64,000 nucleotides of DNA from Chloroflexota bacterium (lineage in GTDB: Bacteria > Chloroflexota > Dehalococcoidia > Lucifugimonadales > Australimonadaceae): positions 1 to 64,000 of the forward strand of contig JAQCEV010000001.1 of NCBI GenBank assembly GCA_027618515.1. Reading direction: 5' to 3'. The translations under genes were made by a program, and so were the position numbers. Shown one piece after another: positions 24,335-32,848 of the stretch; position 1 is the stretch's first letter; each line of letters opens with the position of its first letter. Under the pieces are notes generated by a model that worked only from the letters and a program-made list of their open reading frames with translations, did no database searches and had not been told where the DNA came from.

Positions 24335-25690
24335 GTGACCGACCCAACCGACGAAGCGACTTCTGAGGCGACCCCAGAACGCCGACGACCCCGCTTCTTC
24401 TACGGTTGGACTATCGTGGCATCTAGCGTTGCAACGAATACGCTCCTCTCGGCGGCTTACTTCCAAGGTTTCAGCGTCTTGTTCCTGCCCATCGAAAGCG
24501 CGTTCGGTTGGCCTCGATGGGTGATCTCCGCTGCGTTCAGCATGAGGCAGCTTGAGTCTGGTGTGGCCAGTCCGTTCATCGGTTTCATGCTCGTGCGGAT
24601 GACGGCTCGGTCCATGATCCTGTGGAGCGGGATAATTACGGGCTTGGGGTTGATCGGGCTGGGCATGATCAACGGCTTGTTCACCTTCTTCTTGTTCTTC
24701 TTCATCGTTTCTCTGGGGGCTTCAGGGGCGAGTCACGCGGTAACGTGGCCGGTGCTGATCGCTCGGTGGTTCCGGCGCAAGCGTGGTATGGCGATGGGCT
24801 TCGCGGTGATGGGGCCGATCTTCGGGTCGCCGTTCCTGCTGCTCAACACGTCGTTGGAGGAGTCGTTCGGGTGGCGTGCAGTGTTGATCGGCTACGGCGT
24901 TGTGGTGATCGTGGGCATCTCGTTGATCAGCATGCTGATCAGCAACACACCAGAGGAGCACGGGCTTCATCCCGATGGCGATGAGCCGAAGGACGAGGCG
25001 GAATCGGAGGTGATGCGATCGCGCACACGGGCGGACTCCGGGCTATCAGTTCACGACGTGCTGCACACCCGGGAGTTCTGGTTGCTTGTGGCTTACATGG
25101 GTGGCATGTTCATAGTGAATTCGGGGATCCACGGGCATCAAATCCCCTATCTGATCTTGGATCGCGGCTTTTCGCCGACCGAAGCAGCATTGTCCGTGAC
25201 GCTGGTCTTCCTGTTCAGTGCGATCGGTCGCATGGGTGGTGGGATAATCATGGATCGCTCCGACTATCGATTCGTGCTGGCGGTGATGGCCACGGTCATG
25301 GGTTTTTCAATCCTGTACCTGCAAGTGGCCGAGCCCAGCACGGTGTTCGGTGCGATGCCCTTCATCGTGATGTTCGGGGTTGGCTTCGGCAGCATGATTC
25401 CCATCCGAGGGACGTTGGGCAGCATGATGTTCGGGTTGCGGTCGCTGGGGCCGGTGATCGGCATGATGCAGGGCGGGGCCGTCGCAGCCGGGGTCTTTGG
25501 GCCGATCTACCTCGGGGTGATGTTCGACGTGAACGGCTCATACCGTGAGGCGATGTGGGGCTTGGTGGTCATCAGCTTCGTGATGGCGCCGATGGCGTTC
25601 CTGATGTCGTCGCCAAAGTACCTGCGCGACCGCAAGGCTCAAGCGGGCGAGGACGCCTCGGCCGCCGCAGACTCTGCCAGGCCCGGATAA
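24335..25690 (+). CDS. MFS transporter, oxalate/formate antiporter-like
   Basis: A 451-residue, twelve-helix major facilitator. It begins with a polar Asp/Glu/Thr-rich tail and then RRPRFFYGWTIVASSV, the FYGWxIV start typical of OFA/monocarboxylate-type carriers. Helix-loop features (ARWFRRKRGMAMGF, the RWFxxxRGxAxG motif) support this. A cytosolic loop near residues 205-235 is acidic. Substrate is probably an organic acid, by family. The next gene starts 14 nt downstream. Confidence 0.85.
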   Translation: MTDPTDEATSEATPERRRPRFFYGWTIVASSVATNTLLSAAYFQGFSVLFLPIESAFGWPRWVISAAFSMRQLESGVASPFIGFMLVRMTARSMILWSGIITGLGLIGLGMINGLFTFFLFFFIVSLGASGASHAVTWPVLIARWFRRKRGMAMGFAVMGPIFGSPFLLLNTSLEESFGWRAVLIGYGVVVIVGISLISMLISNTPEEHGLHPDGDEPKDEAESEVMRSRTRADSGLSVHDVLHTREFWLLVAYMGGMFIVNSGIHGHQIPYLILDRGFSPTEAALSVTLVFLFSAIGRMGGGIIMDRSDYRFVLAVMATVMGFSILYLQVAEPSTVFGAMPFIVMFGVGFGSMIPIRGTLGSMMFGLRSLGPVIGMMQGGAVAAGVFGPIYLGVMFDVNGSYREAMWGLVVISFVMAPMAFLMSSPKYLRDRKAQAGEDASAAADSARPG

Positions 25691-25704
25691 CGTACGATAT
25701 TGCT

Positions 25705-25968
25705 GTGAAAGAGATCTTTGGCAATTGGACGGGCGTGATCGGGGTCATCGGCGTGATCGCGTTCGTGATCTTCGGCTTGCCCATCACACCGGGCTGGCTG
25801 AGTTGGCCGTGCCTTGGGATCGCGGTCATGGCCCTCGGTCGCCTGATCGTCGTGGGCGACCGCCACCACCAAAAAGTGTCGGATCATCTGGATATGGACA
25901 ACGACGAGGCCGCTGACGGCAGAGCGCAGCGGATCCGGGATCTGCTGGGCGAGGACAGGCGTCCCTAG
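25705..25968 (+). CDS. small two-helix membrane protein downstream of the MFS gene
   Basis: 87 residues from GTG 25705: an N-terminal VKEIFGNWTG, two hydrophobic segments (VIGVIGVIAFVIFGLPI and WLSWPCLGIAVMALGRLIVV), then a charged, Asp/Arg/His-rich tail. The track's 50-residue extension is only a shadow of the MFS gene. Proximity suggests co-transcription with the transporter, but no family is recognised. Confidence 0.55.
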   Translation: MKEIFGNWTGVIGVIGVIAFVIFGLPITPGWLSWPCLGIAVMALGRLIVVGDRHHQKVSDHLDMDNDEAADGRAQRIRDLLGEDRRP

Positions 25969-25977
25969 TCGGATCGG

Positions 25978-27576
25978 CTAGTCGAAGACGGTCTTGGAGT
26001 AGGGCTCAACGTCGACGAAGGTCTCGATGACGCTGGGGCCATCCAACGCGAGACCCCACCTGATGGCGTCCGCCAATTCATCTTGGTTGCGCACAGCGCG
26101 CACCGGCACGCCGAAGTAGTGGGCGGGCGGCTCGAGGGCTTCGCCAAGCACAGCCGCTGACTCCGGGTTGCCCAGTCTTTCCTGCTTGACCTTCATGAGC
26201 CCGAGCCAGCCGTCGTTCAGGACGATGATGGGGACGCATAGTCCCAGGCGTCGCACCGTCGCGAGCTCACCCGCTGTCATCTGAAAGCCACCGTCGCCGA
26301 CGATGCCGACGACCTGCCGGTCGGAGCGCGCGAGTTTGGCCGCGTAGGCCGAAGGCATGCCGTAGCCCATAGATGACCAACCATTGGTGGCAACCGCAGT
26401 GTGCGGTAGGTCGGTCTGCCACTGGGTGGCGATCTGGTGCGTGTGGGCGCCCACGTCATAGGTGAGGACCGCGTCGTCAGCGAGTTCGGCGCGCAGCACG
26501 TCGAGCACGTGGTGCGTGGCGAGCTTGGTGCTGGCGGGCCGTAGGTTTTCGTGGAGAGTCTTGCGGTGGGCAGCCCAAGAGTCACGATCCCACGCGTTCT
26601 CGACGGTCGGCAGGTCGGCCAATCGGGTGACGATGGCATCGATGTCACCGACGGCCTCGTAGGCAACGATGGCGTGAGTGCCAGGCTGCACGGGCTCAGT
26701 GCTGAGGTGCACGACCGGGGTTTCGCCCAGCCAGTCTTCGTAGTCGATCTCGATGGGGTCGAAGCCAACGGCGATCACCAGGTCTGCCTGATCCATCATG
26801 CGTTTGACGTCGGTGCGACGCGCGCGGCCCATGACTCCGAGCGCCGCGGGGTGCGACTCAGGCAGGAATCCTTTGGCGTGGAGCGTGGTGACGAAGGGCA
26901 CCTGCTGCTTGTCGATGAACTGAAGCAAGGCCTCAGGGGCCTTGGCACGCGTGAACGTGAGGCCAGTAACGACGAGGGGGCGCTCAGCGGTGCGTAGGGC
27001 GGCTTCGACGCGCTCGCTCATGTCAGAGGGAGGTGGAGGAACGGGGGCGGGGACGAGGGCATCTAGGGGAGACTCGGTGGCTTCCGCGACACCGACGTCT
27101 TCGGGGAAGTCGAGGTGGATGGGGCCGGGCGGCTCAGCGACGGCTTCACTCAGGGCGCGCGCTAGTGTTTCAGCCACGTGGCCTTCCTCGATCAGGTAGG
27201 TAGCTTTGGTGAGTGGTGCGAAGAGCGCTTGGTGGTCGATGAACATCTGGGTGCGTCGGCCGTACTGGGCGCGCACGTAGTTGCAGGTGATGGCGATGAC
27301 GGGAGAGCGGTCTAGGTAGGCACCACCGACGCCGGTGGTGAGGTTTGTCGCGCCGGGGCCGACGGTGGAGACACAGACGCCGGGGATGCCGGTGAGCCGA
27401 CCAGCCGCCTCAGCCATGAAGCCAGCGGACGTTTCGCTGGCGGTGAGGACGAAGTCGACGGTGTCGCTCTGGCGTAGGGCTTCGATGAGGGGGAGGACGG
27501 GGCCGGAGGGGACGCCGAACACCCAGCGCACGCCTGCGCGCTCCAGCATACGGACGGTTAGTTCGACGTTGTTCAC
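25978..27576 (-). CDS. thiamine-diphosphate-dependent enzyme, acetolactate-synthase-like
   Basis: A 532-residue three-domain ThDP enzyme. The N-terminal PYR domain has the catalytic Glu at about residue 48 (TASETSAGFMAEAAGR, where most members have HE). The middle is the DHS-like domain, and the C-terminal PP domain carries GDGGFQMTAGELAT...LNDGW for Mg-ThDP. The changed HE-to-SE environment suggests it is not a standard acetolactate synthase; a decarboxylase or carboligase on another 2-oxo acid is more likely. It starts two bases after the aspartate dehydrogenase-like stop, so the two are one operon. Confidence 0.85.
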   Translation of the reverse strand: MNNVELTVRMLERAGVRWVFGVPSGPVLPLIEALRQSDTVDFVLTASETSAGFMAEAAGRLTGIPGVCVSTVGPGATNLTTGVGGAYLDRSPVIAITCNYVRAQYGRRTQMFIDHQALFAPLTKATYLIEEGHVAETLARALSEAVAEPPGPIHLDFPEDVGVAEATESPLDALVPAPVPPPPSDMSERVEAALRTAERPLVVTGLTFTRAKAPEALLQFIDKQQVPFVTTLHAKGFLPESHPAALGVMGRARRTDVKRMMDQADLVIAVGFDPIEIDYEDWLGETPVVHLSTEPVQPGTHAIVAYEAVGDIDAIVTRLADLPTVENAWDRDSWAAHRKTLHENLRPASTKLATHHVLDVLRAELADDAVLTYDVGAHTHQIATQWQTDLPHTAVATNGWSSMGYGMPSAYAAKLARSDRQVVGIVGDGGFQMTAGELATVRRLGLCVPIIVLNDGWLGLMKVKQERLGNPESAAVLGEALEPPAHYFGVPVRAVRNQDELADAIRWGLALDGPSVIETFVDVEPYSKTVFD

Positions 27577-27578
27577 GA

Positions 27579-28382
27579 TTACGTACCTAGGTGGACGGGG
27601 TCCACTGCTTGCTGGACGGTTCGGATGATGGACATGGCGGTGAGCTTGCCCGTCTTGGGGTTCTCACTGGGGATGTTTTCGAGATGCAGCCGCATGAGGC
27701 CGAACTCGCCTTCGACCTCGATGTCATGGCAGTTGCGCGTGAGGCCAGGCACGGCGATGACCTTGAGGATGGTGCGATCCGGGCCTATGCCAGCGAAGCT
27801 GACGGCGGCAGAGATGTTGAGGTTGGCGGGGAAGCCCGCGCAGGCGTCAGTGGCGGAGCCAGAGAAGACCTCGGTCTCCTCGGTGAGCGCCCAGAGGTCG
27901 ATGTTGTTGTTCACGATGTGCGGCGCGCCATCCAGTGCGGCGGGGCCTTTGCGGGAGACCATCGTCACGTGGTCGATCTCGCCGACCGAGGCGGACTTGA
28001 TGCCGTCGAGCCCGATGATGGCGCCGGAGGGCATGAGGAGGCGGCAGCCGGTTTCACGTGAGCGCGCCATGATCTCGGGGTGCGCGACGAGGGCACCGAT
28101 GCTGATGAGCATGAGGTCTTTACCAGCGTCGAACACAGCAGCGGCGAGTTCGGGTACGACATGACCACCGGCGGCCTCGATGATGAGGTCAGACGCGGCG
28201 ATGAGGTCGGTTTGGCTCAAGAGTGGCCAGTCGTGCTGGAGCGATGCGAGGAATTCTCGCGCTGGCGCTTCCGTGCGGGCGGAGACGCCCGCGACTTCGA
28301 CGTTGATCTGCCCAGCGTCGGCCGCTTTGAGGATGGCTTTGCCGATGGCTCCGCAGCCGACGATCCCGATGCGTGTGGTCAT
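27579..28382 (-). CDS. L-aspartate dehydrogenase-like NAD(P)-binding enzyme
   Basis: A 267-residue protein with a GCGAIGKAI Rossmann motif and the conserved segments of L-aspartate dehydrogenase (NadX): LMPSGAIIGLDGIKSA, FPANLNISAAVSFAG, and NCHDIEVEGEFG with the catalytic His. NadX oxidises Asp to iminoaspartate for NAD synthesis or amino-acid catabolism. Here it precedes a ThDP enzyme rather than nadA/nadC, so a catabolic or reductive-amination role on Asp or an analogue is likelier. ATG 28382 follows GGAGAAGAGGGAG. A 13-bp palindrome lies directly upstream. Confidence 0.85.
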   Translation of the reverse strand: MTTRIGIVGCGAIGKAILKAADAGQINVEVAGVSARTEAPAREFLASLQHDWPLLSQTDLIAASDLIIEAAGGHVVPELAAAVFDAGKDLMLISIGALVAHPEIMARSRETGCRLLMPSGAIIGLDGIKSASVGEIDHVTMVSRKGPAALDGAPHIVNNNIDLWALTEETEVFSGSATDACAGFPANLNISAAVSFAGIGPDRTILKVIAVPGLTRNCHDIEVEGEFGLMRLHLENIPSENPKTGKLTAMSIIRTVQQAVDPVHLGT

Positions 28383-28412
28383 TTCTCCCTCTTCTCCCGA
28401 GTGAACCCTACA

Positions 28413-28442
28413 AGTAGGGGCGACCGGTTGGTCGCCCCTACT
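28413..28442 (-). repeat. perfect 13-bp palindrome AGTAGGGGCGACC upstream of the Asp-dehydrogenase gene
   Basis: AGTAGGGGCGACC-GGTT-GGTCGCCCCTACT is a perfect inverted repeat, starting 30 nt before the ATG. GTAGGGGC...GCCCCTAC palindromes are seen as dispersed intergenic repeats in several bacterial groups. Its position could also make it a transcript leader hairpin or operator. Confidence 0.7.
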
Positions 28443-28495
28443 CACCTTCAGGTTGGATCTAGGCTAGTTAGGCAAAAGCGTGGTGCTTTCGGGGG

Positions 28496-29440
28496 CTACT
28501 TCTCGTTGCCAGCCCGGAGCCAGCCCACGTAGTCGGCGATGGCGTCGTCGACGCTCCATTGCGACTTGAATCCGAGGCCCGCCAGGCGCTCGGCCGTCAT
28601 GTAGCCATCCTTCTTGTGTGCGGGGCCTTCGCCTGCCTGGAGTGCGATCTTGGCGTCTGGAATCGCCTTCTTCACGGCGGACTCAATGTCACCGTTGGTG
28701 ATCTGATGGCCGGCGCCCAGGTTGTAGATGTTGTGCTCCAGCTTGTCCGCCATGTAGACGGTCTGGATGGCCTTCGCAGTGTCTTTCACGTAGAAGATGT
28801 CGGCATTGTCGCCCGCGAAGGGCACGCGGCCGCCCATGTACTCAGGGTCGACACCCTTCACAGATGCGCTGACGAGTCGGCTGGGCAGGTTCATGCCCGA
28901 GTGGTAGAGCGGGCCCCAGATGCCCCCGATGCGCATGTTGATGAGCTCGATGCCCGTGCGCGATGCGTAGTGCATGCCCAGGATCTCCCAGGCTTTCTTG
29001 TACGTCTCGGTTGGGTTGGCCGATTCCATGGGGAGGCGGTCGGTCTCGCTGTAGGGGCCATCGCCCATGCTGTGGTATACGGCGATGGAGCTGGCCACGC
29101 AGATGCGTCGGACCTCAGCCTCGCGTGCTGCTTCGAGGGCGTCGATGAGCCCGGTCATGTTGGTTCGGTAGTCTTCGGCGGCGGTGAGCGCTGCAACACC
29201 AGGGACCGCGAGGTGAATGATGCCGTCAACCTTGTGCTTCTTGGCGATATCGCGGATGACGTTGCCCTGGGAAACGTCGCCCTTCTCGATGATGACGCGT
29301 TTGCCGAACTCGTCCTTGATGAAATCTGGCTCACGCCAGGTTTGGTACCACGTGATCACCACGTCCTCACCAGCATCGACGAGAGCCCTCGCCGTGTGGA
29401 GACCAATGAAACCCATACCGCCAGTGATGAGAACGGTCAC
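28496..29440 (-). CDS. NAD-dependent epimerase/dehydratase family protein (copy A)
   Basis: A 314-residue extended short-chain dehydrogenase with TGGMGFIGLH for NAD, HLAVPGVAAL, VASSIAVY, and NMRIGGIWGPLY with PFAGDNADIFYVKD. The usual YxxxK appears as TYKKAWE: aligned by the following E, the Tyr is not at the canonical position. A close paralogue at 31880 has AFKKAWE, so this is a subfamily trait. Likely acts on a nucleotide sugar or related polyol, or on a non-sugar substrate as in several marine catabolic clusters. The gap to the Asp-dehydrogenase gene is 113 nt and holds a palindrome. Confidence 0.82.
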   Translation of the reverse strand: MTVLITGGMGFIGLHTARALVDAGEDVVITWYQTWREPDFIKDEFGKRVIIEKGDVSQGNVIRDIAKKHKVDGIIHLAVPGVAALTAAEDYRTNMTGLIDALEAAREAEVRRICVASSIAVYHSMGDGPYSETDRLPMESANPTETYKKAWEILGMHYASRTGIELINMRIGGIWGPLYHSGMNLPSRLVSASVKGVDPEYMGGRVPFAGDNADIFYVKDTAKAIQTVYMADKLEHNIYNLGAGHQITNGDIESAVKKAIPDAKIALQAGEGPAHKKDGYMTAERLAGLGFKSQWSVDDAIADYVGWLRAGNEK

Positions 29441-29673
29441 CGTCGCACCTCCGCAATCTTCTTTGTGTATCTGGTTGCCGCCGCGCCCGGCGCGCGGTTG
29501 AGGGTAGCATATCGGAGGCGTCGGCTGGTGGCCGGGCGCGGGTTCCGATCGCTACCGAGTCGCGACCGGAGCGCGTTGTGCGAACGGGGGTAGATTCCTA
29601 TCCTAAGCAGGCTGCCCACCCCGCGAGCGACTATCGCTGGGGTGATCTGCGGGATTCCGCCGGAAGAGGCCCC

Positions 29674-31872
29674 ATGATCAGTCAAAACGAAGCTGCGACG
29701 ACAACCACCGCACGGGTGGCCCGTTGGAGCGCTCATCACCGTTGGATCGTTCTGATCGTGACGTTCCTAGTGCTAGCGGCGTCGGTGTTCGCATCAGCGA
29801 CGTTGGAGGTAGTCCTGCAGGATACCGAGGGAGACATCGGCGAGTCGGCTGACGCGCACGCGGTACTCGCTGCGAAATTCCCTCGCGGCGGCGAGAGCGG
29901 CGAGCAGTTGCTGATCAGTCACACTGAACTGAGCGTGATGGATTCGGGCTACCAGGCGGTGGCCGAGCAGGTGTTCGAAGATCTGTTGGCACTGCCGCAG
30001 ATCAAGTCGGTAAGTTCAGTCTATGAAACGCCCGCGCCGGGGCACGTCTCGGCCGATGGGCACGTGCTACGAACGGACGTCGTGATCGACCGTCAGGTGC
30101 CCGTGGACGGACATCGAGCGGACGCGATCATCGCAGCCGTGGCGGGAGCGCGCGAAGCCAACAGCGACGCGGGCTACTCCATCGCGATCGTGGGTAATCT
30201 AACCACCAATCGCGAAGTCAACGAGATAACCAACGAGGACTTTGGGCAGATCATGATCGTGTCACTAGGGCTCGGTCTGATCATCATGTTGCTGGCGTTC
30301 CGCGCAGTGATCGCGGCGTTGATCCCGCTAGCGCTTGCAGTGGGCGCGATCACCATCGCCAACGGGCTGGCTGCGGTGATCAGCCAGTCATATGCGCTGA
30401 ACGACCAGTACTCGGAGATGATCCTGCTGTTGGGTTTGGCGGTGGGTATCGATTACTCGCTGTTCATCGTGAGTCGGTACCACAAAGAGCGGGAGGCGGG
30501 TAAGGACAAGTACGCGGCGATCGTGGCGGCTAACAATACGACGGGCCGTGCAGTGTTCTTCGCTGGCGTGACGGTACTGGTGTCGTTGGCGGGTCTGACG
30601 CTGACGAACCACCCGATCTTCGTGTCGCTGGCGATGGGCGCGATGCTGGTGGTGTTCGTGACGATCATCGGGTCGGTGACGTTCCTCCCAGCAGTGCTGG
30701 CGGTGATCGGCGATGGCGTGAACAGGCTGCGCATGCCGTTCCTGGATCGTTTGGTTGGCAATGGCATATGGGGAGCGGTGACTGACAGGGTTATGGCCCG
30801 ACCGGCGATCTTCGCCAGCGTCGCGTTGGTCGGGTTGATCGCGCTGGCGATACCTGCATTCGCAATCCATCTCGGTTTCCCCACGGGTTCAAAATCTTTG
30901 CACAACGCGGTGACCGCAAAGACCGCGCTAGTCCTGTTGGAGCAGCATTTCACGGCGGGATTCACGGACCCAACGCTAGTGGTGGTTTCGGCGGATGATG
31001 TGACGACGCCTGCGGTTCAGGATGCAGTCGCTGGCTTCATCGCGCGCTTGGAGACCGAGTCCGACCGCTACTTCGGTCCGTTCGAAGCGACACCGAACCC
31101 GGCAGGCGATACATTGTTGATCCGGGTGCCGATGAGCGGAGATCTCAAACTGGCGGCGGCGGGCGTTGAAGCACTACGCGAAGAGATACTGCCAGTTGCG
31201 TTCGGCTCGACAGGCGCGCGAGCGCTGGTCGGCGGTTCCACTGCGTCGACCTTGGACTTCAAGGCGTTCGTGTACAGCAAGGCGCCGATCGTGTTCGCGT
31301 TCGTTCTAGGGGTCGCGTTCCTGTTGCTGCTGTGGATGTTCCGTTCGATCGTGATCCCGATCAAGTCGATCATCCTGAACATGCTGTCCGTCGCGGCAGC
31401 GTACGGGGTGCTGGTGATGGTGTTCCAGTGGGGCTGGGGGATCAGCCTGCTGGACTCGGAGTCGTCCGGGGTGATCCTGGCGTGGCTGCCACTGTTCCTG
31501 TTCACGATCCTGTTTGGGTTGTCGATGGACTACCACATGCTGCTGCTGAACCGGGTGAAAGAGGCCTACGACCTCACGGGCAAGAACGATGAATCCGTGG
31601 CCATAGGCATCAGGCTGACGGCGGGGCAGATCACCAGCGCGGCGGCGATCATGGTGGGGGTGTTCTCGGCGTTCGCGCTCGCCCGCGATGTGAGGCTGCA
31701 GCAGTTCGGCGTGGGGCTTGGGGTGTCGGTGCTGATCGACGCGACGGTTATCAGGTCGGTGTTACTGCCAGCGACGATGAAGCTGCTGGGCGACTGGAAC
31801 TGGTACCTGCCATCCTGGCTGGAATGGTTGCCACGGGTGTCGATGGCGGAGCCCGAGCCCGAAGCCCAGTAG
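29674..31872 (+). CDS. MMPL/RND-family membrane exporter
   Basis: A 732-residue transporter with two repeats of one helix, a large outer loop and about five helices. The first loop follows ATLEVVLQDTEGD, and the intramembrane GLAVGIDYSLFIVSRYHKERE motif is the MMPL hallmark, repeated as FGLSMDYHMLLLNRVKEAY in the second half. Such proteins export lipids or hydrophobic compounds using the proton gradient. ATG 29674 follows GGAAGAGG. It converges with epimerase copy B through a hairpin that covers both stop codons. Confidence 0.9.
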   Translation: MISQNEAATTTTARVARWSAHHRWIVLIVTFLVLAASVFASATLEVVLQDTEGDIGESADAHAVLAAKFPRGGESGEQLLISHTELSVMDSGYQAVAEQVFEDLLALPQIKSVSSVYETPAPGHVSADGHVLRTDVVIDRQVPVDGHRADAIIAAVAGAREANSDAGYSIAIVGNLTTNREVNEITNEDFGQIMIVSLGLGLIIMLLAFRAVIAALIPLALAVGAITIANGLAAVISQSYALNDQYSEMILLLGLAVGIDYSLFIVSRYHKEREAGKDKYAAIVAANNTTGRAVFFAGVTVLVSLAGLTLTNHPIFVSLAMGAMLVVFVTIIGSVTFLPAVLAVIGDGVNRLRMPFLDRLVGNGIWGAVTDRVMARPAIFASVALVGLIALAIPAFAIHLGFPTGSKSLHNAVTAKTALVLLEQHFTAGFTDPTLVVVSADDVTTPAVQDAVAGFIARLETESDRYFGPFEATPNPAGDTLLIRVPMSGDLKLAAAGVEALREEILPVAFGSTGARALVGGSTASTLDFKAFVYSKAPIVFAFVLGVAFLLLLWMFRSIVIPIKSIILNMLSVAAAYGVLVMVFQWGWGISLLDSESSGVILAWLPLFLFTILFGLSMDYHMLLLNRVKEAYDLTGKNDESVAIGIRLTAGQITSAAAIMVGVFSAFALARDVRLQQFGVGLGVSVLIDATVIRSVLLPATMKLLGDWNWYLPSWLEWLPRVSMAEPEPEAQ

Positions 31873-31888
31873 TCGTCTGCTACTGGGC
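31864..31888. terminator. perfect 9-bp hairpin spanning both convergent stop codons
   Basis: GCCCAGTAG-TCGTCTG-CTACTGGGC. The MMPL stop (TAG, 31870-31872) lies in the left arm and the epimerase stop (31880-31882, minus) in the right arm, so the two genes share one symmetric terminator. It lacks U-tracts. Confidence 0.6.
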
Positions 31889-32839
31889 GTTGCCTGCCTC
31901 TAGCCACTCAACATAGTCGGCGATGGCCGTCTCGATGGAGTGCTTTGGCGCGTAGCCGAGTTGCTGCATGCGGCTGATGTCGCTGTAGGCGTCAGGCTTG
32001 AAGCGAGGGCTGCGGCCCTCCTGAAACTCGGCTGCGAATCCGGGTTTGACCTTGGCTACGGCGTCGAGGATCTCAGCGTTGGATGTCGCCCTGCCCGACC
32101 CGATGTTGTAGGTCTGGTGTTCCAGCGTGGGCGCGTTGTGCACGGTGGCGATGCCGCTCGCGATGTCTTTGACGTAGGTGAGATCGCCGGTGTCGCCAGC
32201 GAAGGGTACGCCGCCGAACGCTGGCGAGAAGTCTGGTTCGGTGCCATGGACAGCAGCAGCGACCAGCCTGCTAGGCAGGTTGCGCATGGAGGCGTACATC
32301 GGGCCGTAGACGCCGCTGAGTCGCATGTTGACCAGGTCGATGCCGGATTGCTTGGCGTAGTTGAGGGTGAGTATCTCCCAGGCCTTCTTGAACGCCTCAG
32401 GCGAGATGATCGAGTCGATGGGGAGCGGTCGGTCTTCGCGAAACGGGCCTTGCGGGACGCCGAAGTAGGGCGCGCTGGAACTGGCAAGGCTCACGCGGCG
32501 GACGCCAGCCTCTCGCGAGGCGTCCAGCAGGAGCGACAGCTTGTCCATGTTGATGCGGAGGTCAGCGCCAGCGTCCGGTTGGGCCTGGCCGTGGATCGCC
32601 ATGTGGACGATGCCGTCGACCTTGTGCTTGTTGGCCAGGGCGAGCAACGCACCAGGCTCACCGATGTCGGCTTGCTCCCACGTAAGCCCTTTGCCGACGC
32701 GTGCTTCGAGGAAGCTGGGCATACGCCAGGTCTCCCGATAGGTTGCGATGACCTCGACGCCAGCGTCGAGGAAGGCCTCGACGGTGTGCAATCCGATGAA
32801 TCCCATGCCACCGGTGATGAGTACTTTGTTGTTTGGCAT
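31880..32839 (-). CDS. NAD-dependent epimerase/dehydratase family protein (copy B)
   Basis: A 319-residue paralogue of the protein at 28496, sharing TGGMGFIGLHT, MAIHGQAQPDAGADLRINMD, NLPSRLVAAAVHG and PFAGDTGDLTYVKDIA. The catalytic segment reads EAFKKAWE, so even the displaced Tyr of copy A is replaced by Phe. NAD binding should be intact but standard 4-keto epimerase chemistry is doubtful. Its start lies nine bases after the ileS stop, so it may be read from the ileS T-box transcript, an unexpected pairing. Confidence 0.82.
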   Translation of the reverse strand: MPNNKVLITGGMGFIGLHTVEAFLDAGVEVIATYRETWRMPSFLEARVGKGLTWEQADIGEPGALLALANKHKVDGIVHMAIHGQAQPDAGADLRINMDKLSLLLDASREAGVRRVSLASSSAPYFGVPQGPFREDRPLPIDSIISPEAFKKAWEILTLNYAKQSGIDLVNMRLSGVYGPMYASMRNLPSRLVAAAVHGTEPDFSPAFGGVPFAGDTGDLTYVKDIASGIATVHNAPTLEHQTYNIGSGRATSNAEILDAVAKVKPGFAAEFQEGRSPRFKPDAYSDISRMQQLGYAPKHSIETAIADYVEWLEAGNAQ

Positions 32840-32848
32840 GATTGGCTC

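Noticed and set aside
28559-29593. Plus-strand 344-codon ORF
   Set aside because: Antisense shadow of epimerase copy A, which has clear motifs. High GC makes long antisense frames common here.
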